The position numbers were made by a program, and so were the translations under genes. The notes under the pieces are model-generated. The model saw nothing but the letters and a program-made list of their open reading frames with translations. It made no database searches and had not been told where the DNA came from. Shown here in pieces: positions 12,301 to 24,219 of a stretch of 64,000 bases of DNA. How positions within the stretch are numbered: the first letter of the stretch is position 1; each line of letters begins with the position of its first letter. The DNA is from Lagopus muta (lineage: Eukaryota > Chordata > Aves > Galliformes > Phasianidae), in the NCBI RefSeq assembly GCF_023343835.1, contig NC_064437.1, forward strand, positions 14,868,501-14,932,500, in the 5' to 3' direction.

Positions 12301-15300
12301 GATGTTAACCTGAAACAACTGATGGATGATGGCAAGTTCCTTCAGTGCATGGCAATGTAGCTGAGTAACTGCTGGAAGAGTAAGGTAGCAGAGGGCCTGA
12401 GTTCTTGAGACAAACACCTGTAGCCTGAAACCTGAAACCACAACATTTCCAAACCACAGTCACCCATGTACAGAGCAGTGACTGGCCATGCTGCCACCTT
12501 TCTGCTGCACAGCTGTGCCCGGTGTGGGCCCATCTTTGGGCCTCTCTGTGCAAGGACATGGTCTGCTGGGCTGGCGATGTCGAGTGCTGCCTGCCAGGAG
12601 GTGTCTTTCCCTTCAGGGTTGGGCCAGTCACCAGCCTGGGGACAGCAGGTAATGGTCCTTGGCCAACACGCTGTGTCATACTGGGCTCTTGGTACTGAGC
12701 TGGTGCTGGCAGACCTACAGAAGGAGATGGAATGAAGGCAGGGACTTCAGTTCTCTCTGTTTCACTACATGTGCCTTTTTCAGTCACCATACCTGACAGA
12801 AGCCGTGCCTCTGGAGCTTTGAGTGCAGGCTGCAGCCAGCACCAGCATTTGCCGTGGTGTTCAGCAGCGCAGTCCCTTCAGCCGGTGGTGGGAGTGCATC
12901 CGTTCAGAGGTATGCTGTCTAAAACGAGTTAAGCTGCTCCAAAAGAATCTGCTTAAAAATAGCAACAGTCACTTAGCAGTGCTAGAGCGTGGGGCCCGGA
13001 AGCTGTGAGGGGCCAAGAGCACGTTTATTCAGGGTCATATCAGAGATGCACACCCCTGAGCGCTACGGGCTCTGTGAGTGTAATGATGCGGTGTCTCCCA
13101 AGGTGCTCTGAGGCAGCCCAGGGAGGGAGAGCTCCGGCTTGCTGTGGGTTGCCCCATCAGCTCCTGCCCACCCAGCCCTTGCACAGTGGCTGCAGTCCAT
13201 GTGCACAAGGCCCTTCCTGCTGCTGTGCCCACCCTGCTCCCAGTGCTGCCACACTAGGCAGCTGATGAGTTAATTTCCTTTGCGTTCTGTGCTGTGTGTC
13301 CCTGCCTCCTCCCTGCATTTCCCCTGATGAAACCCAATTGCTCAGGAGCTGCTCTGCTGGATGGCCGTTTTGGAGTCATCCTCTGATTTAATCTCTTGTT
13401 TATTAAGGCTAATTTGTGTCCAGTACTTTCCTTTCTCACTCGGACGTACTTATTCTCCTCAGCCATTTCAGGTCACATCAAGTCATTGTGCTGTGCTTCT
13501 CATTGCCCATGCATCAGCTGATGGCTCCGGTTAGATTTCTGCAGCACTAACTATCTGATATTTGGCTGGAAACTCTTCCTGTTTACATCAGTGAAGAGTT
13601 TGGATCTGACTGGGTTTTTTGTGGTTTTGGCTTTTTTTTTTTTTGGTTCTTTTCCACATCCCTTCTAGCAGTAACTGTATTTGCTTATTATCTTCAAGTG
13701 TTTGCACGTCCCTTCAGGGTACTGTATTTGACCCTAATTTTCCTTTGCAGTGGAGATCAGGTATTCCTTGCACATCTTCCTGGATTATAGCATTCTATCT
13801 TGTTATTACATATTCATTTTTCTTCATTGACTCTTCTTTATTTTCTGGAAGTAAAGATCATCACCAAAAAATGACTAATCACCATGTTGCTGTCCACCTG
13901 TCTCTTCCCTGCAGTACTGCAGAACAAGGCAGTACAGCTCTTTGACGCAATTCCTTTTTGACTTCCTTCTGGTAGCAGAACACCGGGTGGTTTATCTCAT
14001 GGGCAGTTTTCTTTTCTGTAGAGATGGAGGGCTGTTGGAAATACAAGAGAGAAAAAACAGTAAATTCTGATTTTAATCAGCAATCAGTCCAGTGTTACTC
14101 AACATTTCCTACGGTGGCTTAGAAGGATATTTGATGCAAGTCATATTCCGTGTCTCAGGTGCCATGTATTTTGCCATTAAGTAGCATTTTGAATGTGGGT
14201 GAACTGAAGTAAGTTGTGCTCTGTGGCAGTCCTGGCAAGCCCAGGCTCCTGTGTACCTTTCCAGCATCTTCTCTTTATTGCTGCTGCAGCAAAAGAAGCA
14301 TTTCTCTGGAGAATCTTTAAGAAGTTATCCTACTTCTTCATGTTGATCTCCACTTAACATTTCTTGTGAATGTCTCTTTTTCTCAAGTTAAAAATGTAGC
14401 CTGTTACTACTGGTAAGTTTACTTACCACAATTATGTGCAGCAGTAATGCCATTGTTGAGTAGCAGCTTTGTCCTTTTTTTAACAATATAAGTGACAAAG
14501 AGGTTCTGGTGGGGGACTGCAGAGCTCCTGGTAGGTGGACTTGAGTAGGTGGGCTGTGCACGCGGCTCCGCGCTTGGACCATGATGGTGGCTAGCAGCGT
14601 GTGTGCTGTGCTAATGAGGAGCTGCACTATGCAAGCAGCAACCGCTGAAGGGGACAAGGGATCACAGCAGCTTGTGTTTGCGCTGCCAGAATCTCCTTCA
14701 TCTAAATTCCACACACATCGCTTACAAGAAATAAAGCAATCCTATAGCACAACAAAGACCCCTAAAACTACAAATGAAATCTAGGCCATGCTGCACGGTG
14801 CATCCTGAGGACCGCCCCTGGGAGAGCTGGGCACCTGAACCATGTTGGTGGGTTCCACTGTTCGGCTGAATCAGGAGTGTGAGCTCTTAAAATGTGGCAG
14901 TGATAGGCGGTGATTGTGGTGAGCATTTATGGTATTAGTCAAAGGGCACTTCTCATTAATTGTCCTTGGGAGTATTTTTGTTACATTCCCATGTGGATTT
15001 ATCTTTCCATCATAACTTACTGGGGAGTTTCAGTGCTGGTTTGATCTCAAGGATGCATTACACAACACGCTGTAGGCTTTCGTATCAGCGTCTCTGTCCG
15101 TGCATGCTTGTCTGGTGGCTGATTTTTCAGAGGAGTTGGTGACGTCAGCCAGACATCTGAGGTGAAGATAAAGCCCTTGATCTGCCCATAGCACCCGCAG
15201 TTCTGGTTAGCTGAAGTGCTCTAGCAACTTGCACTCAAAACATAGTAGGTTTAAAACCGCGGTGAGTATGCACACAAATATTCCAGCACGTCTCAGAAAC

Positions 15301-15682
15301 CACTATGAATGGCAACAGAGGTGAACGAAACACAATAGCTAAAAGGGCCTGTGAAATGTGAGCACAGGGTAAGGCTGTAGCCAGGCATCTGAGATCACAG
15401 CCAGTGTAGAGCTGGAGGGACGCAGAGGCCGCATCAACCCTCTGGTGGGGGTGGGAGGCTGTGTGGGATCAGTTTGTCTCCCTGCACACACAGGGCCTCA
15501 GTGCCGCCATGGGACACATTGAGATGGGTGTCAGAAGGACCAGGTCGGAGGCAGCCAGGGACCTGCTGCCACATCACGTCCTGGATGGATTTCAAACCTT
15601 GCAGAAGGACTTTCTTGCTATCTCATGTGGACGGGGAGTGCTGGCTGTGGGAGGCTGAGCTCTGGCCTTGCTCTTTTTCCAG
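5985..15682 (+). other. LRRC8C: Intron 1 of LRRC8C (inferred)
   Basis: Bounded by the donor at 5985 and the acceptor CTCTTTTTCCAG ending at 15682. Within it I see no protein-coding exon that resembles a known family. Notable content is a GC-raised shoulder at 6.65-6.95 kb, T-rich runs near 7.1 kb, an AT homeodomain-motif patch at 9547-9570 and a perfect GC hairpin at 10266-10284. The remaining sequence is unremarkable. The acceptor is secure because it abuts the LRRC8C ATG; the upstream border depends on the exon 1 guess. Confidence 0.55.
6341..6370. repeat. Three tandem copies of a 10-bp unit (GGTGCTCCTC)
   Basis: The unit occurs twice exactly and a third time with one change (GGTGCTGCTC). 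It sits at the downstream edge of the CpG island, inside the presumed first intron of LRRC8C. No function is evident. Confidence 0.9.
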
Positions 15683-15686
15683 GAGG

Positions 15687-15824
15687 ATGATTCCCGTGAC
15701 CGAGTTTCGCCAGTTCTCCGAGCAGCAGCCGGCGTTCAGGGTGCTGAAGCCCTGGTGGGATGTGTTCACAGACTATCTCTCTGTGGCCATGCTGATGATC
15801 GGCGTGTTTGGGTGCACACTGCAG
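15687..15824 (+). CDS. LRRC8C: LRRC8C, first coding exon (residues 1-46)
   Basis: The exon starts at 15683 after a strong pyrimidine tract and AG. The ATG at 15687 has A at -3. The 46 codons begin [17 protein letters not shown] and continue with [11 protein letters not shown], the LRRC8 amino-terminal signature, then the first half of transmembrane segment 1 (about residues 23-47). The donor is CAG/GTAAAT with GT at 15825, and the break falls between codons (phase 0) after Gln46, inside TM1. The sequence matches mammalian LRRC8C as I remember it, rather than LRRC8A (MIPVTELRYF) or LRRC8D. In this family the amino-terminal stretch before TM1 lines the cytoplasmic side of the pore. An open frame continues upstream of the ATG into intron 1 but has no support as coding. 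Confidence 0.97.
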
Positions 15825-17930
15825 GTAAATCGGCTGGGGCAGGGATGGGCGGTTCTTGCAGAAGTGTTGGGAGAGCGGTGATGCCATGGGTTGTTAATCA
15901 CTTGAATTTGCAGTGAACAAAGCAAAATTTGCAGCTCCCAGGATTAAAGCTGTTTAGGCAGAAACATCAAATAGCACAGCCAGACTTTCCACAGCTGCAA
16001 ATCAGTAGAGCTGTGCTAGGGTCAGTGAAGTGGTGCCAGCTTAGATAAGAACTGTTGGTTTGGCTTGTGCCTGGATGCCTGTTTTCACCACAATTTGGCA
16101 TAACAAAACAGATGATCAAATTAAGTTCTTACACATTATCCCATTTTTGCTTAGGAGCTTGAAAAAATGCAATTCTGTAATTTCTGTTTTTTCTTTATTT
16201 GGCAAACATTAATACTTTTTGCTTTTATGTTTCAAAGTGATTTGAAATGGATGTGCTTATTTTATTAATGCCACCCACAACTAATATAATGCTTCCTCCA
16301 TTCCAAAGCAGCTCCGAACATGCTTACATGTAAACAATTGACATTACTGTCACTCACTGTAGCCAAATTTTGCTTAAGAGCCAAAAGCTGAAGAGAGATG
16401 GAAAATACTGTCTGGGATGGACTCCACACAAGCAGTTACAGTACTAGCTCAGACATGGGTCCCTCAGTTTTTGCCATGACTCAGAAATGGAGCTCTCATA
16501 CTGATAGAGCTCCTGTTTCAGGAAGGTTTTGCTCATGTATGTGGCATAAGATTTTCACATAATATGTCCCAAATTTAATGTGGAATCTACTGTGGTTTTA
16601 CCTGGATTCACCATTTCAGATATTTTCACTGAAGAAGATACAGTGTCCATGTTTAAAAACCTCTCCTATACAGTGCTGTTTTTTTCCATCAACAGCAAAG
16701 TGTTTCTTTAAGCACATGATGTAAAGCTTCTTGGTTTTAAATATATCTGCTTGATTGGATGAAGCCCACTGGAAAACACTGTGAGGAAACGCTTCAAACT
16801 TATTCCAGCTTATTACCAGAGGCATGAATCCAGGGTGTAAGTAATGGTGTATATCAGAATAACATTTACAGGCAAAGATTAACAGTAAGAGTTTCTGAAG
16901 TGTCGACAGTCACTGTTAGAAACATGTAGTCTCGTCTCCCTGCACCAGGACAGATTGTCAAGGAGGATCTGTTTTGGAAGCTCTTGTTGCATACTCTATT
17001 CATAGTGCTTTCAGCAACCACCATGTCAAAGGGTACATCCACAATACAGAAGAAGGCACGTTCTTAGTTCAGGATGATCCCAGTTAATCATTCAGGGCAA
17101 ATAACAGGGCTCCTGGTTTGTCACATGGATTCATATTTTAAGTTCAGACCTCTGGGGACTGTGGCAAGTAACTCAGGCTTATCCCAAATTAAACCAAAGG
17201 TGATTGGTCCCTTAAGGCAGTCTCACCTGACTGCCAGTGTGGATGAACAGCCTAAATTAAGGAAGTTGCTCTTTTTTGTGTTACAGACAGACTCAGGAGC
17301 AGAAGTACTTCATTCCCACTGGAGTGTCATAGAAGAACTCTATATGAGACGCTGAATAAAACAGTGCACATGTATAAAACACAACTCTAAGTATCCCTAC
17401 CTGGCCTTACTAAGACTGAAGATAAAGAATGTCCCAGCACAGATGTGCTCATGTTGACTCTTTGTCAGCCATTTTGGATGTGATAGACATCACTGTTTGA
17501 GTGTAAAGTCACACAGATGCAGTCACACTGCTTTCAAGCCTAAGCTGTATGAATACCATGTTGCACTTTGCTAGGGTGAATATACCCAGCAAGAACAGTC
17601 TGTCTCTGGAGAGAGCAGTGCAAGAGATCCCTGGTCTTTTGTGAAAACATTACTCATGTTTTTCCTTTTCCTGGTTTATCTCAGTGCCCCCTTATCCAAA
17701 TAATGGAAAGCTAACCATCAATGAAAAGGGGTGACCTAGTTCTTGGCATATAGAACAAGTATCTTCTTGGGACTGATAATAGTAATAGTCATCTCACAGA
17801 CTGTGGGACCAAGAGCTAGGCTATGGGGTGGAATGCCTGACAGCTGGAGGAACTCCAGGGGCAGTTACCCAGTCATACTGCCATCATTGTTTGTACATCA
17901 GTTTAAAAGATATCTTTTTGTGTGTTTCAG
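15825..17930 (+). other. LRRC8C: Intron 2 of LRRC8C
   Basis: A GT (15825) to AG (17930) intron in phase 0. The acceptor TTTTTGTGTGTTTCAG is strong. The flanking codons join Gln46 to Val47, restoring the LRRC8C sequence TLQ-VMQDK. The intron contains a possible alternative terminal exon at 17287, described separately. The remainder looks non-coding. Confidence 0.95.
17287..17385 (+). other. LRRC8C: Candidate alternative terminal exon of LRRC8C inside intron 2 (3' end nominal)
   Basis: A strong acceptor (pyrimidine run, then TTACAG ending at 17286) is followed, in the phase left by the first coding exon, by 22 codons and a TGA at 17353-17355. The stop overlaps an AATAAA poly(A) signal at 17355-17360. 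If used, the product would be 68 residues: the LRRC8C amino terminus, most of TM1 and a new tail, lacking the rest of the channel and all leucine-rich repeats. Downstream GU content is only moderate. This may be chance; no expression evidence can be seen here. Confidence 0.25.
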
Positions 17931-20201
17931 GTCATGCAAGACAAGATAATATGCCTTCCAAAGCGAGTCCAGCCTTGCCAGAACCAATCTAATACTTCAG
18001 TCGTAATTAGCACAATCCCAGATACAACCCCTCTTCCTCCACCCAAGCCATCAACCCCTCCAGCTACAGTTGAAATGAAAGGACTGAAGACTGATTTGGA
18101 CCTTCAGCAGTACAGCTTTATTAATCAGGTGTGCTACGAACGTGCCCTGCACTGGTATGCCAAGTACTTCCCTTACCTTGTCCTTATACACACGCTGGTC
18201 TTCATGCTGTGTAGTAACTTTTGGTTCAAATTCCCTGGATCGAGCTCCAAAATTGAACACTTCATTTCAATACTTGGGAAATGTTTTGATTCTCCGTGGA
18301 CAACAAGGGCCTTATCTGAAGTGTCAGGAGAAGACTCTGAAGAGAAAGATAACAGGAAAAACAACATAAACAAATCTAATACTACCCAACCAAGCACTGA
18401 AGGCACTTTGGTCAAGACACAATCTTTAAAATCAATCCCTGAGAAGCTGGTTGTGGATAAGGGAACACATGGGGCACTGGACAAGAAAGAAGGTGAACAG
18501 GCCAAAGCACTGTTCGAAAAGGTGAAGAAATTTAGACTGCATGTTGAGGAGGGGGACATACTCTATGTCATGTATGTTCGCCAGACTGTACTTAAGGTAA
18601 TTAAATTCCTTATTATCATTGCTTACAACACAGCACTTGTCTCAGAAGTTAATTTTACAGTCGTCTGTAATGTTGATATAGAAGACATGACAGGATACAA
18701 GAATTTTTGCTGTAATCACACAATGGCACATCTATTCTCTAAACTGTCATACTGCTACCTGTGCTTTGTAAGCATCTATGGCCTCACATGCCTTTATACT
18801 CTATACTGGCTGTTCTATCGCTCACTGAAAGAATATTCCTTTGAATATGTCCGGCAGGAGACAGGAATTGATGATATCCCAGATGTCAAGAATGACTTTG
18901 CTTTTATGCTTCATATGATAGATCAGTATGACCCTCTCTATTCGAAGAGGTTTGCTGTCTTTCTGTCTGAAGTCAGTGAAAATAAGCTGAAACAGCTCAA
19001 CTTAAACAATGAGTGGACTGCAGATAAACTAAGACAGAGGCTACAAATGAACTCCCATAGCCATTTGGAGCTACAGCTTTTCATGCTCTCTGGGCTACCT
19101 GACACGGTGTTTGAAATTACTGAGCTGCAGTCTTTAAAACTTGAAATCATTAATAACGTAATGATACCAGCAACCATTGCACAGTTGGACAATCTCCAGG
19201 AGCTGTCACTGCACCAGTGTTCTGTTAAGATCCACAGTGCTGCCTTGGCCTTTCTGAAGGAGAATCTCAAGATTCTGAGTGTGAAATTTGACGACATCAG
19301 AGAACTTCCACACTGGATGTATGGCCTCAGAAATCTGGAAGAACTCTACTTAATTGGCTCCTTAAGTCATGATATTTCCAAAAACATTACATTGGAATCT
19401 TTTCGGGAACTTAAAAGCCTTAAAGTTCTTTACATAAAGAGTAATTTGTCAAAAATCCCACAATCTGCAGTCGATGTTTCAAGTCACCTGCAAAAATTGT
19501 GCATCCATAACGACGGCACTAAGCTAGTGATGCTCAACAACCTGAAGAAGATGGTCAACTTGACACAGCTGGAACTGGTTCACTGTGATTTAGAGCGCAT
19601 ACCTCACGCAGTCTTTAGCCTTCTCAGTCTTCAGGAGTTGGATTTAAAGGAAAACAACCTCAAATCCATTGAAGAAATAGTAAGTTTTCAACATCTGAGA
19701 AAACTGACAATCCTAAAGCTGTGGTACAACAGTATAACATACATCCCAGAGCACATAAAGAAACTCACTAGTCTCGAACGGCTTTCCTTCAGCCATAACA
19801 AAATAGAGGTTCTTCCATCCCACCTGTTCCTATGCAACAAAATCAGATATTTGGATTTGTCTTACAATGACATTCGCTTTATTCCCCCTGAAATAGGAGT
19901 TCTGCAGAGTTTACAGTACTTTTCTATTACTTGCAACAAAGTGGAGAGTGTGCCAGATGAACTATACTTTTGCAAAAAACTTAAGACTCTGAAAATTGGG
20001 AAAAATAATTTGTCTGTCCTTTCACCTAAAATTGGTAATTTGGTATTCCTCTCCCACTTGGATATTAAAGGCAATCATTTTGAAATTCTCCCACCAGAAC
20101 TTGGTGAATGTAGGTCTCTGAAGCGGACTGGTTTCACTGTAGAGGACACTTTGTTTGAAACGTTGCCTTCTGATGTCAGGGAACAAATGAAAGCTGAATA
20201 A
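17931..20201 (+). CDS. LRRC8C: LRRC8C, last coding exon (residues 47-802 and stop): volume-regulated anion channel subunit
   Basis: The exon gives 756 codons in phase with the first coding exon and ends at TAA 20199-20201. The full protein is 802 residues; human LRRC8C is 803 from memory. Order of parts: rest of TM1; extracellular loop 1 with Cys54 and Cys62, glycosylation sequons at Asn64 and Asn67, a proline-rich stretch (about 80-93) and Cys114; TM2 about 126-146; a cytoplasmic loop with acidic/basic and Ser/Thr-rich parts (about 147-262); TM3 about 266-284; extracellular loop 2 with Cys292, Cys306, Cys307 and sequons at Asn287 and Asn308; TM4 about 320-341; then leucine-rich repeats from about 400 to near the end, with clear units such as [11 protein letters not shown] and [15 protein letters not shown]8 proteins form six-subunit plasma-membrane channels that open on cell swelling and pass chloride and organic osmolytes. 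LRRC8C needs LRRC8A as partner. The reading frame is intact. Confidence 0.98.
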   Translation, partial: VMQDKIICLPKRVQPCQNQSNTSVVISTIPDTTPLPPPKPSTPPATVEMKGLKTDLDLQQYSFINQVCYERALHWYAKYFPYLVLIHTLVFMLCSNFWFKFPGSSSKIEHFISILGKCFDSPWTTRALSEVSGEDSEEKDNRKNNINKSNTTQPSTEGTLVKTQSLKSIPEKLVVDKGTHGALDKKEGEQAKALFEKVKKFRLHVEEGDILYVMYVRQTVLKVIKFLIIIAYNTALVSEVNFTVVCNVDIEDMTGYKNFCCNHTMAHLFSKLSYCYLCFVSIYGLTCLYTLYWLFYRSLKEYSFEYVRQETGIDDIPDVKNDFAFMLHMIDQYDPLYSKRFAVFLSEVSENKLKQLNLNNEWTADKLRQRLQMNSHSHLELQLFMLSGLPDTVFEITELQSLKLEIINNVMIPATIAQLDNLQELSLHQCSVKIHSAALAFLKENLKILSVKFDDIRELPHWMYGLRNLEELYLIGSLSHDISKNITLESFRELKSLKVLYIKSNLSKIPQSAVDVSSHLQKLCIHNDGTKLVMLNNLKKMVNLTQLELVHCDLERIPHAVFSLLSLQELDLKENNLKSIEEIVSFQHLRKLTILKLWYNSITYIPEHIKKLTSLERLSFSHNKIEVLPSHLFLCNKIRYLDLSYNDIRFIPPEIGVLQSLQYFSITCNKVESVPDELYFCKKLKTLKIGKNNLSVLSPKIGNLVFLSHLDIKGNHFEILPPELGECRSLKRTGFTVEDTLFETLPSDVREQMKAE

Positions 20202-20400
20202 ATAGCTTCCTCTTCCTCAGTTTTACAGAAATAACGCTTCTACCAAATACCCTGTAGAAAGTGCATACTCTGAATATGCATTTAGTTTGTTATCTTTTTT
20301 TTTTTGCCTTTTCAAAAAGTCCTTTCTGTACAAACAAATTTGGAGTAAGGAGTACATATATTTTTTAAATAAAATTTTCTTGTATTTTTTCACTGTTTTA
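20202..20400 (+). terminator. LRRC8C: LRRC8C 3' untranslated start with proximal poly(A) signal
   Basis: AATAAA occurs at 20368-20373, about 170 bases after the stop codon, followed by a T-rich and TG-containing stretch (TGTATTTTTTCACTGTTTTA) suitable as a downstream element. It could give a short 3' untranslated region. Mammalian LRRC8C mRNAs have much longer 3' ends, so this may be only one of several sites. Confidence 0.55.
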
Positions 20401-22982
20401 AGATATTTTAAAGTTTATTTTGCCCTGACAGCAAGGGTGTTTGTAACTTAATTTTTACTAGCAAAAGTAAATGGTTTTATCTGCTGTTGGTTGTTTTTTT
20501 TTTTTCCCCTTTGGTAAATCCCAATAGGGAAATTGTATTTAAACTGTATGTTTTGAATTGCATAATTTGTAACAGGTAATTATATTGTCTTCCTGGTTAC
20601 TGTTAATCTCTTAGGATGAGGTCTTCAACAGGTAGTACTGCAGGTGCTGAATGCCTCATTCCCTCTTTTTTTTTTGTGGGAGCTGAAGGTGTTCAACATC
20701 TAACAAGGTCTGGGTTGACCTTTAATTTATGGCACTGTTTTCTCAGATGGTCAAAGCAAGCAGATACGGTTCTTTCCATACAAGGGCTGGAGGTATTTTC
20801 ATAAGTCGGAGGGAATATGCAGAACTTCTCCAGGGCCTTTTGGAAAGTGTAGTCTAGGTCTCTGTTTGCATGCTGTCCGAGCAGGAGGCACTGACTGCGA
20901 TTTCCGCTCCAGAGCCGGAGGAGTAAGGGCACAGGTCAGAGAGGAGTCCCTACCAAAATGACTCATGCTGAAGGTTTTCTGAACAGTGCAAAGGGATTCA
21001 GCTGCCCATTTCCTGCTGACGTGAATGGAAGGGGTGCAATGAACTCGCAGTGTTGAAAAAGTCAACCCAGGGAGATAAAACACTATTTTCAAAAATGCTC
21101 TACCCATCTTCCACTTTATGTGCGGTCCTGCAAGGAAGAAAGTGTCCTCTGTGTCTCTCAGTCACTTCCCACAGGGATGCTTGGCACCATGCAGGACCGG
21201 GATTCAGAAAAAGTGCAATCATCTTTAGTTTGTGAACCTTCTGGCAAGGAAATAACATTATTTTTAGCAGTGAACATGCTCCTTATTTGAGCTTTGGTAT
21301 TACATTGCCAAGCCCAACACAAGAACATTTGCAGATTTGCAAAAATGGGATTCATTGAATACATTAACTTTTTCAAAGTCTCAGCCTCCAGAGGACAGTG
21401 ATGAAGGCTGTGTTTTCCTCTCCCACATAGTAATTAAATCAGAGGTCATACATTTGGAGGTCTGTCTGCTTTTTAAAATAATTTAATAGACAATAATATC
21501 TTTAATGATTATGCTTCAAGTTGGGAACTTTGTCCTCTGAAACTGTTCTGTTGTTTATTTATCCAGCTGCTTGCTTTCTTCTAGGCAAGTTTGGCAGACA
21601 TAGTCCATGAACACTCACGTGCTGCTCGCAAGCTAATTTAAGCTAATAAAAAATAACCATATGATTGCAGAGTGCTTGGCTGGGAGGAGATCTTTTCATC
21701 CTATCCAGCAATGCACATTGAGTCGGATGCAGGCACTGGATAAATGCTTTGCAAGAATATCTGGGAGTAAGTATTTCTTTCTCTAGGAGCCAATGCTGTT
21801 CATCAGTTGCAAATTGTTCAAAGTTCTGTAAAATAACTGTTTGACTATCGCTGGGTTGGTTGCTCTTAAACGTTTTCTAGCTGCAATCAAGTGTTTTGAA
21901 CTACCATCGTTCTGAGTTCTTGAGCTTATTGTTGTTTTGAGTCAGACTTACACAGGTGGGGAGACAAAATGAGTATTTCCCCATTCATTCAGGGTGTGAT
22001 GCACAATCCAATAAGTAGGTTTGCCCCTAGACTCAGTGAGTAATTTGTTGTACTTGAGCGTGTTCTGGAGAAGATCTGTGTGATTAATCAAAGCTGGGTC
22101 AGGCTTTGATTCATGAATCAAAATGATTTTTTTCCAAGTGGTTTGATGTAGTTCTATGAAAGAGCTATAACTGATGTAGCTGTTGCAAGAGCTACTCTTA
22201 GTCATATATGGAATGCACTTATTGGAGCAGCTTGGCAGTATATATATATTCTAAATGTGTTTCACTTTGATGTAATGTGAGGGAGAGAAATGTTTCGTTG
22301 CTCATACTAACCTAATTATGTAAACCAAAGTGCTGTTGTCCCTGATGAATGTAAACTGTTTAAAATGTCCAAGTAATCGGTGGAGCTGTATAGTTATCTT
22401 ATTTAGATTTGGAATACGGGATTACATTTGAAGTTTTGTTGTTTTTTTTATCTTTATATTCCTAGATGTCGCATTTTAAGCCTGTAATTTATTTTGTGTC
22501 TAATGTTGTTCCATGTGCAGCGCTCTGTCTTCTGAATGGAAATTATGCACGCCTCATAACTGAAGGCTGGAGATTTGTTCTGTTCTCTGTTTTTAAATAC
22601 ATCATAGAGGATGTGGGGGTTTTCTTTGCCACTGATTATATTTATGCCATTGCAGTCCCTCATGTGGACGCAGTTACATGAGTATAAAGTGCCTTGTGCT
22701 GGTATTTCCGTAATTACTTTCTGCATAGGAATAAATCTTACCAGCCTAAGCACTTTCAAGCTAATAACTGTATCTTCCCCAATGGTTTGGTCTGCTGGAA
22801 CAGCTTATTCAATGGAACAGCTCGCTGCCCCTGAGGAGGAATTTCCTTGGTGTCCTTCTTCCTCCCCTGCTCCCATTCCACAGCATCTGACTGCTTCGCT
22901 CGTACCTTTACGGCTCTGGTGCTTGTCTGTTTCCTCCACAGGACAAATCAACATACTGAGCCAGCAGAAAACAAAGCCAGTA

Positions 22983-23019
22983 AGAAAAAAAAAAAAAAAA
23001 GAAAAAAAAAAAAAGAAAA
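22983..23019. repeat. A-rich tract with single G interruptions
   Basis: Runs of 16 A and 13 A separated by single G bases, followed by AAAAGG. It is a simple low-complexity tract. No retrocopy is recognisable immediately upstream, so I do not call it a retroposon tail. Confidence 0.9.
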
Positions 23020-24062
23020 GGACACATTTGCTGCAGGCTCAGCTCTCTGAAGGATCGATGGCAAGGGCCCGGGGCTGCAGCCAGGGTCTGTGCCTGGAGC
23101 AGTTGGATGGGTCGCTCTGGAGATGCTAGGTCAGCTCAGCACTTGGAGAGCCGTGTGCTGTGTCTGTAACAGAGTCAGGTGGCAGCCTTTTGTGGGTAGC
23201 CAGCCCTCAGGCTTGTGGTGAATGAAAAAAATATCAGATCACTGTTAAACTGATTGAAACAAACTCAGGTAGCTGCACTGCTGACTTTTCTATACTTACT
23301 ATCTAGTCTGTGGGGTGCATTTTCTTAACTACGTTACGGTATTTTAGAAGTGTGTCAGCACAGAGAAGATTGTTTCCTAATTCTGTATGACCTCCTGGAA
23401 AACATATAAAAGTGCCATATTTACTCAGTGATTCATGTACTGCTCGTATGTATATTCATGTGCAATTGCGTACTAGAAGACTTTTCTGTGAACTATAGTA
23501 TTTGGCTTGGAATGGATGGACTTTTTGTGGATAATCAGGCATGGTTTGTATGAGTTCATATAATTAATTACACTAATCAGGTGCCTAATGATAACTAATA
23601 CAATGGCCAGAATATAAGAGAGTCATTTAACATTATTGCTTTAAAATAATGCAAGTCTTCCTTGGTAGCGGAAGCAGAGGTGACAGCATGCCTCAAAAAT
23701 AAGAAGACAATCTTAATTGTGCATTAAGCCTGAAAAACAAACCTACTTTGAGATCAAAATTGGACAGTGTGCACTTCCCCCTTTGTCACAGTTAGGATGG
23801 ATATCATGCTGACCTTGTGCATCTAGCCAATTCAGCAGCTTCTGCAAATGGTGATTGTGAAGCACCCGCTCCAAGTCTCATATTGCAGTTCTGGCACTTC
23901 CACTTCTTGTGTTGAGTGGTGACAGGTCCTGTAAGAATGCCAAGGAAAAACTCTGAGATTTGACCAAATGGACAAACACCTTAATTCTGTACCAAGAATC
24001 TGAATTTGTCAATAGATCTGCCTAGTGTTACATTGCAATATAGTGCACCCAGGAAAAAGTGA

Positions 24063-24068
24063 AATAAA
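24063..24068 (+). terminator. LRRC8C: Possible distal poly(A) signal of LRRC8C
   Basis: AATAAA followed by U/GU-rich sequence (AACGTGTTTATTTCTTG, then TTTTGTTTGTGGG near 24128). It lies about 3.9 kb after the stop codon, a distance comparable to the long 3' untranslated region I recall for mammalian LRRC8C. Between the two signals the DNA is AT-rich and non-coding, as expected for a long 3' end, but other AATAAA copies are present (for example near 21645), so the assignment is an inference. Confidence 0.3.
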
Positions 24069-24219
24069 ACATTCTTTTATAATAATGAGCACGGTCAGAC
24101 TGCAACGTGTTTATTTCTTGGGAAACATTTTGTTTGTGGGCTCCCCATAGATCAAGCACAACCATCTTTTAGGTTTGATCTCTCGGGAGGGAAGTCAGGA
24201 AAACATGCTTGAGAAAACA

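Noticed and set aside
12305-12790. 161-codon minus-strand open frame in LRRC8C intron 1
   Set aside because: No recognisable motif, no splice context, and composition like neighbouring non-coding DNA.
18210-18230. 'ggttcaaattcc' resembling a tRNA T-loop
   Set aside because: It lies within LRRC8C codons (NFWFKFP) and has no A box or acceptor stem. No tRNA gene was found anywhere in the window.
22611-23129. 172-codon plus-strand open frame
   Set aside because: It reads through the A-rich tract (poly-lysine) and has no domain. Likely chance in a 3' untranslated or intergenic region.
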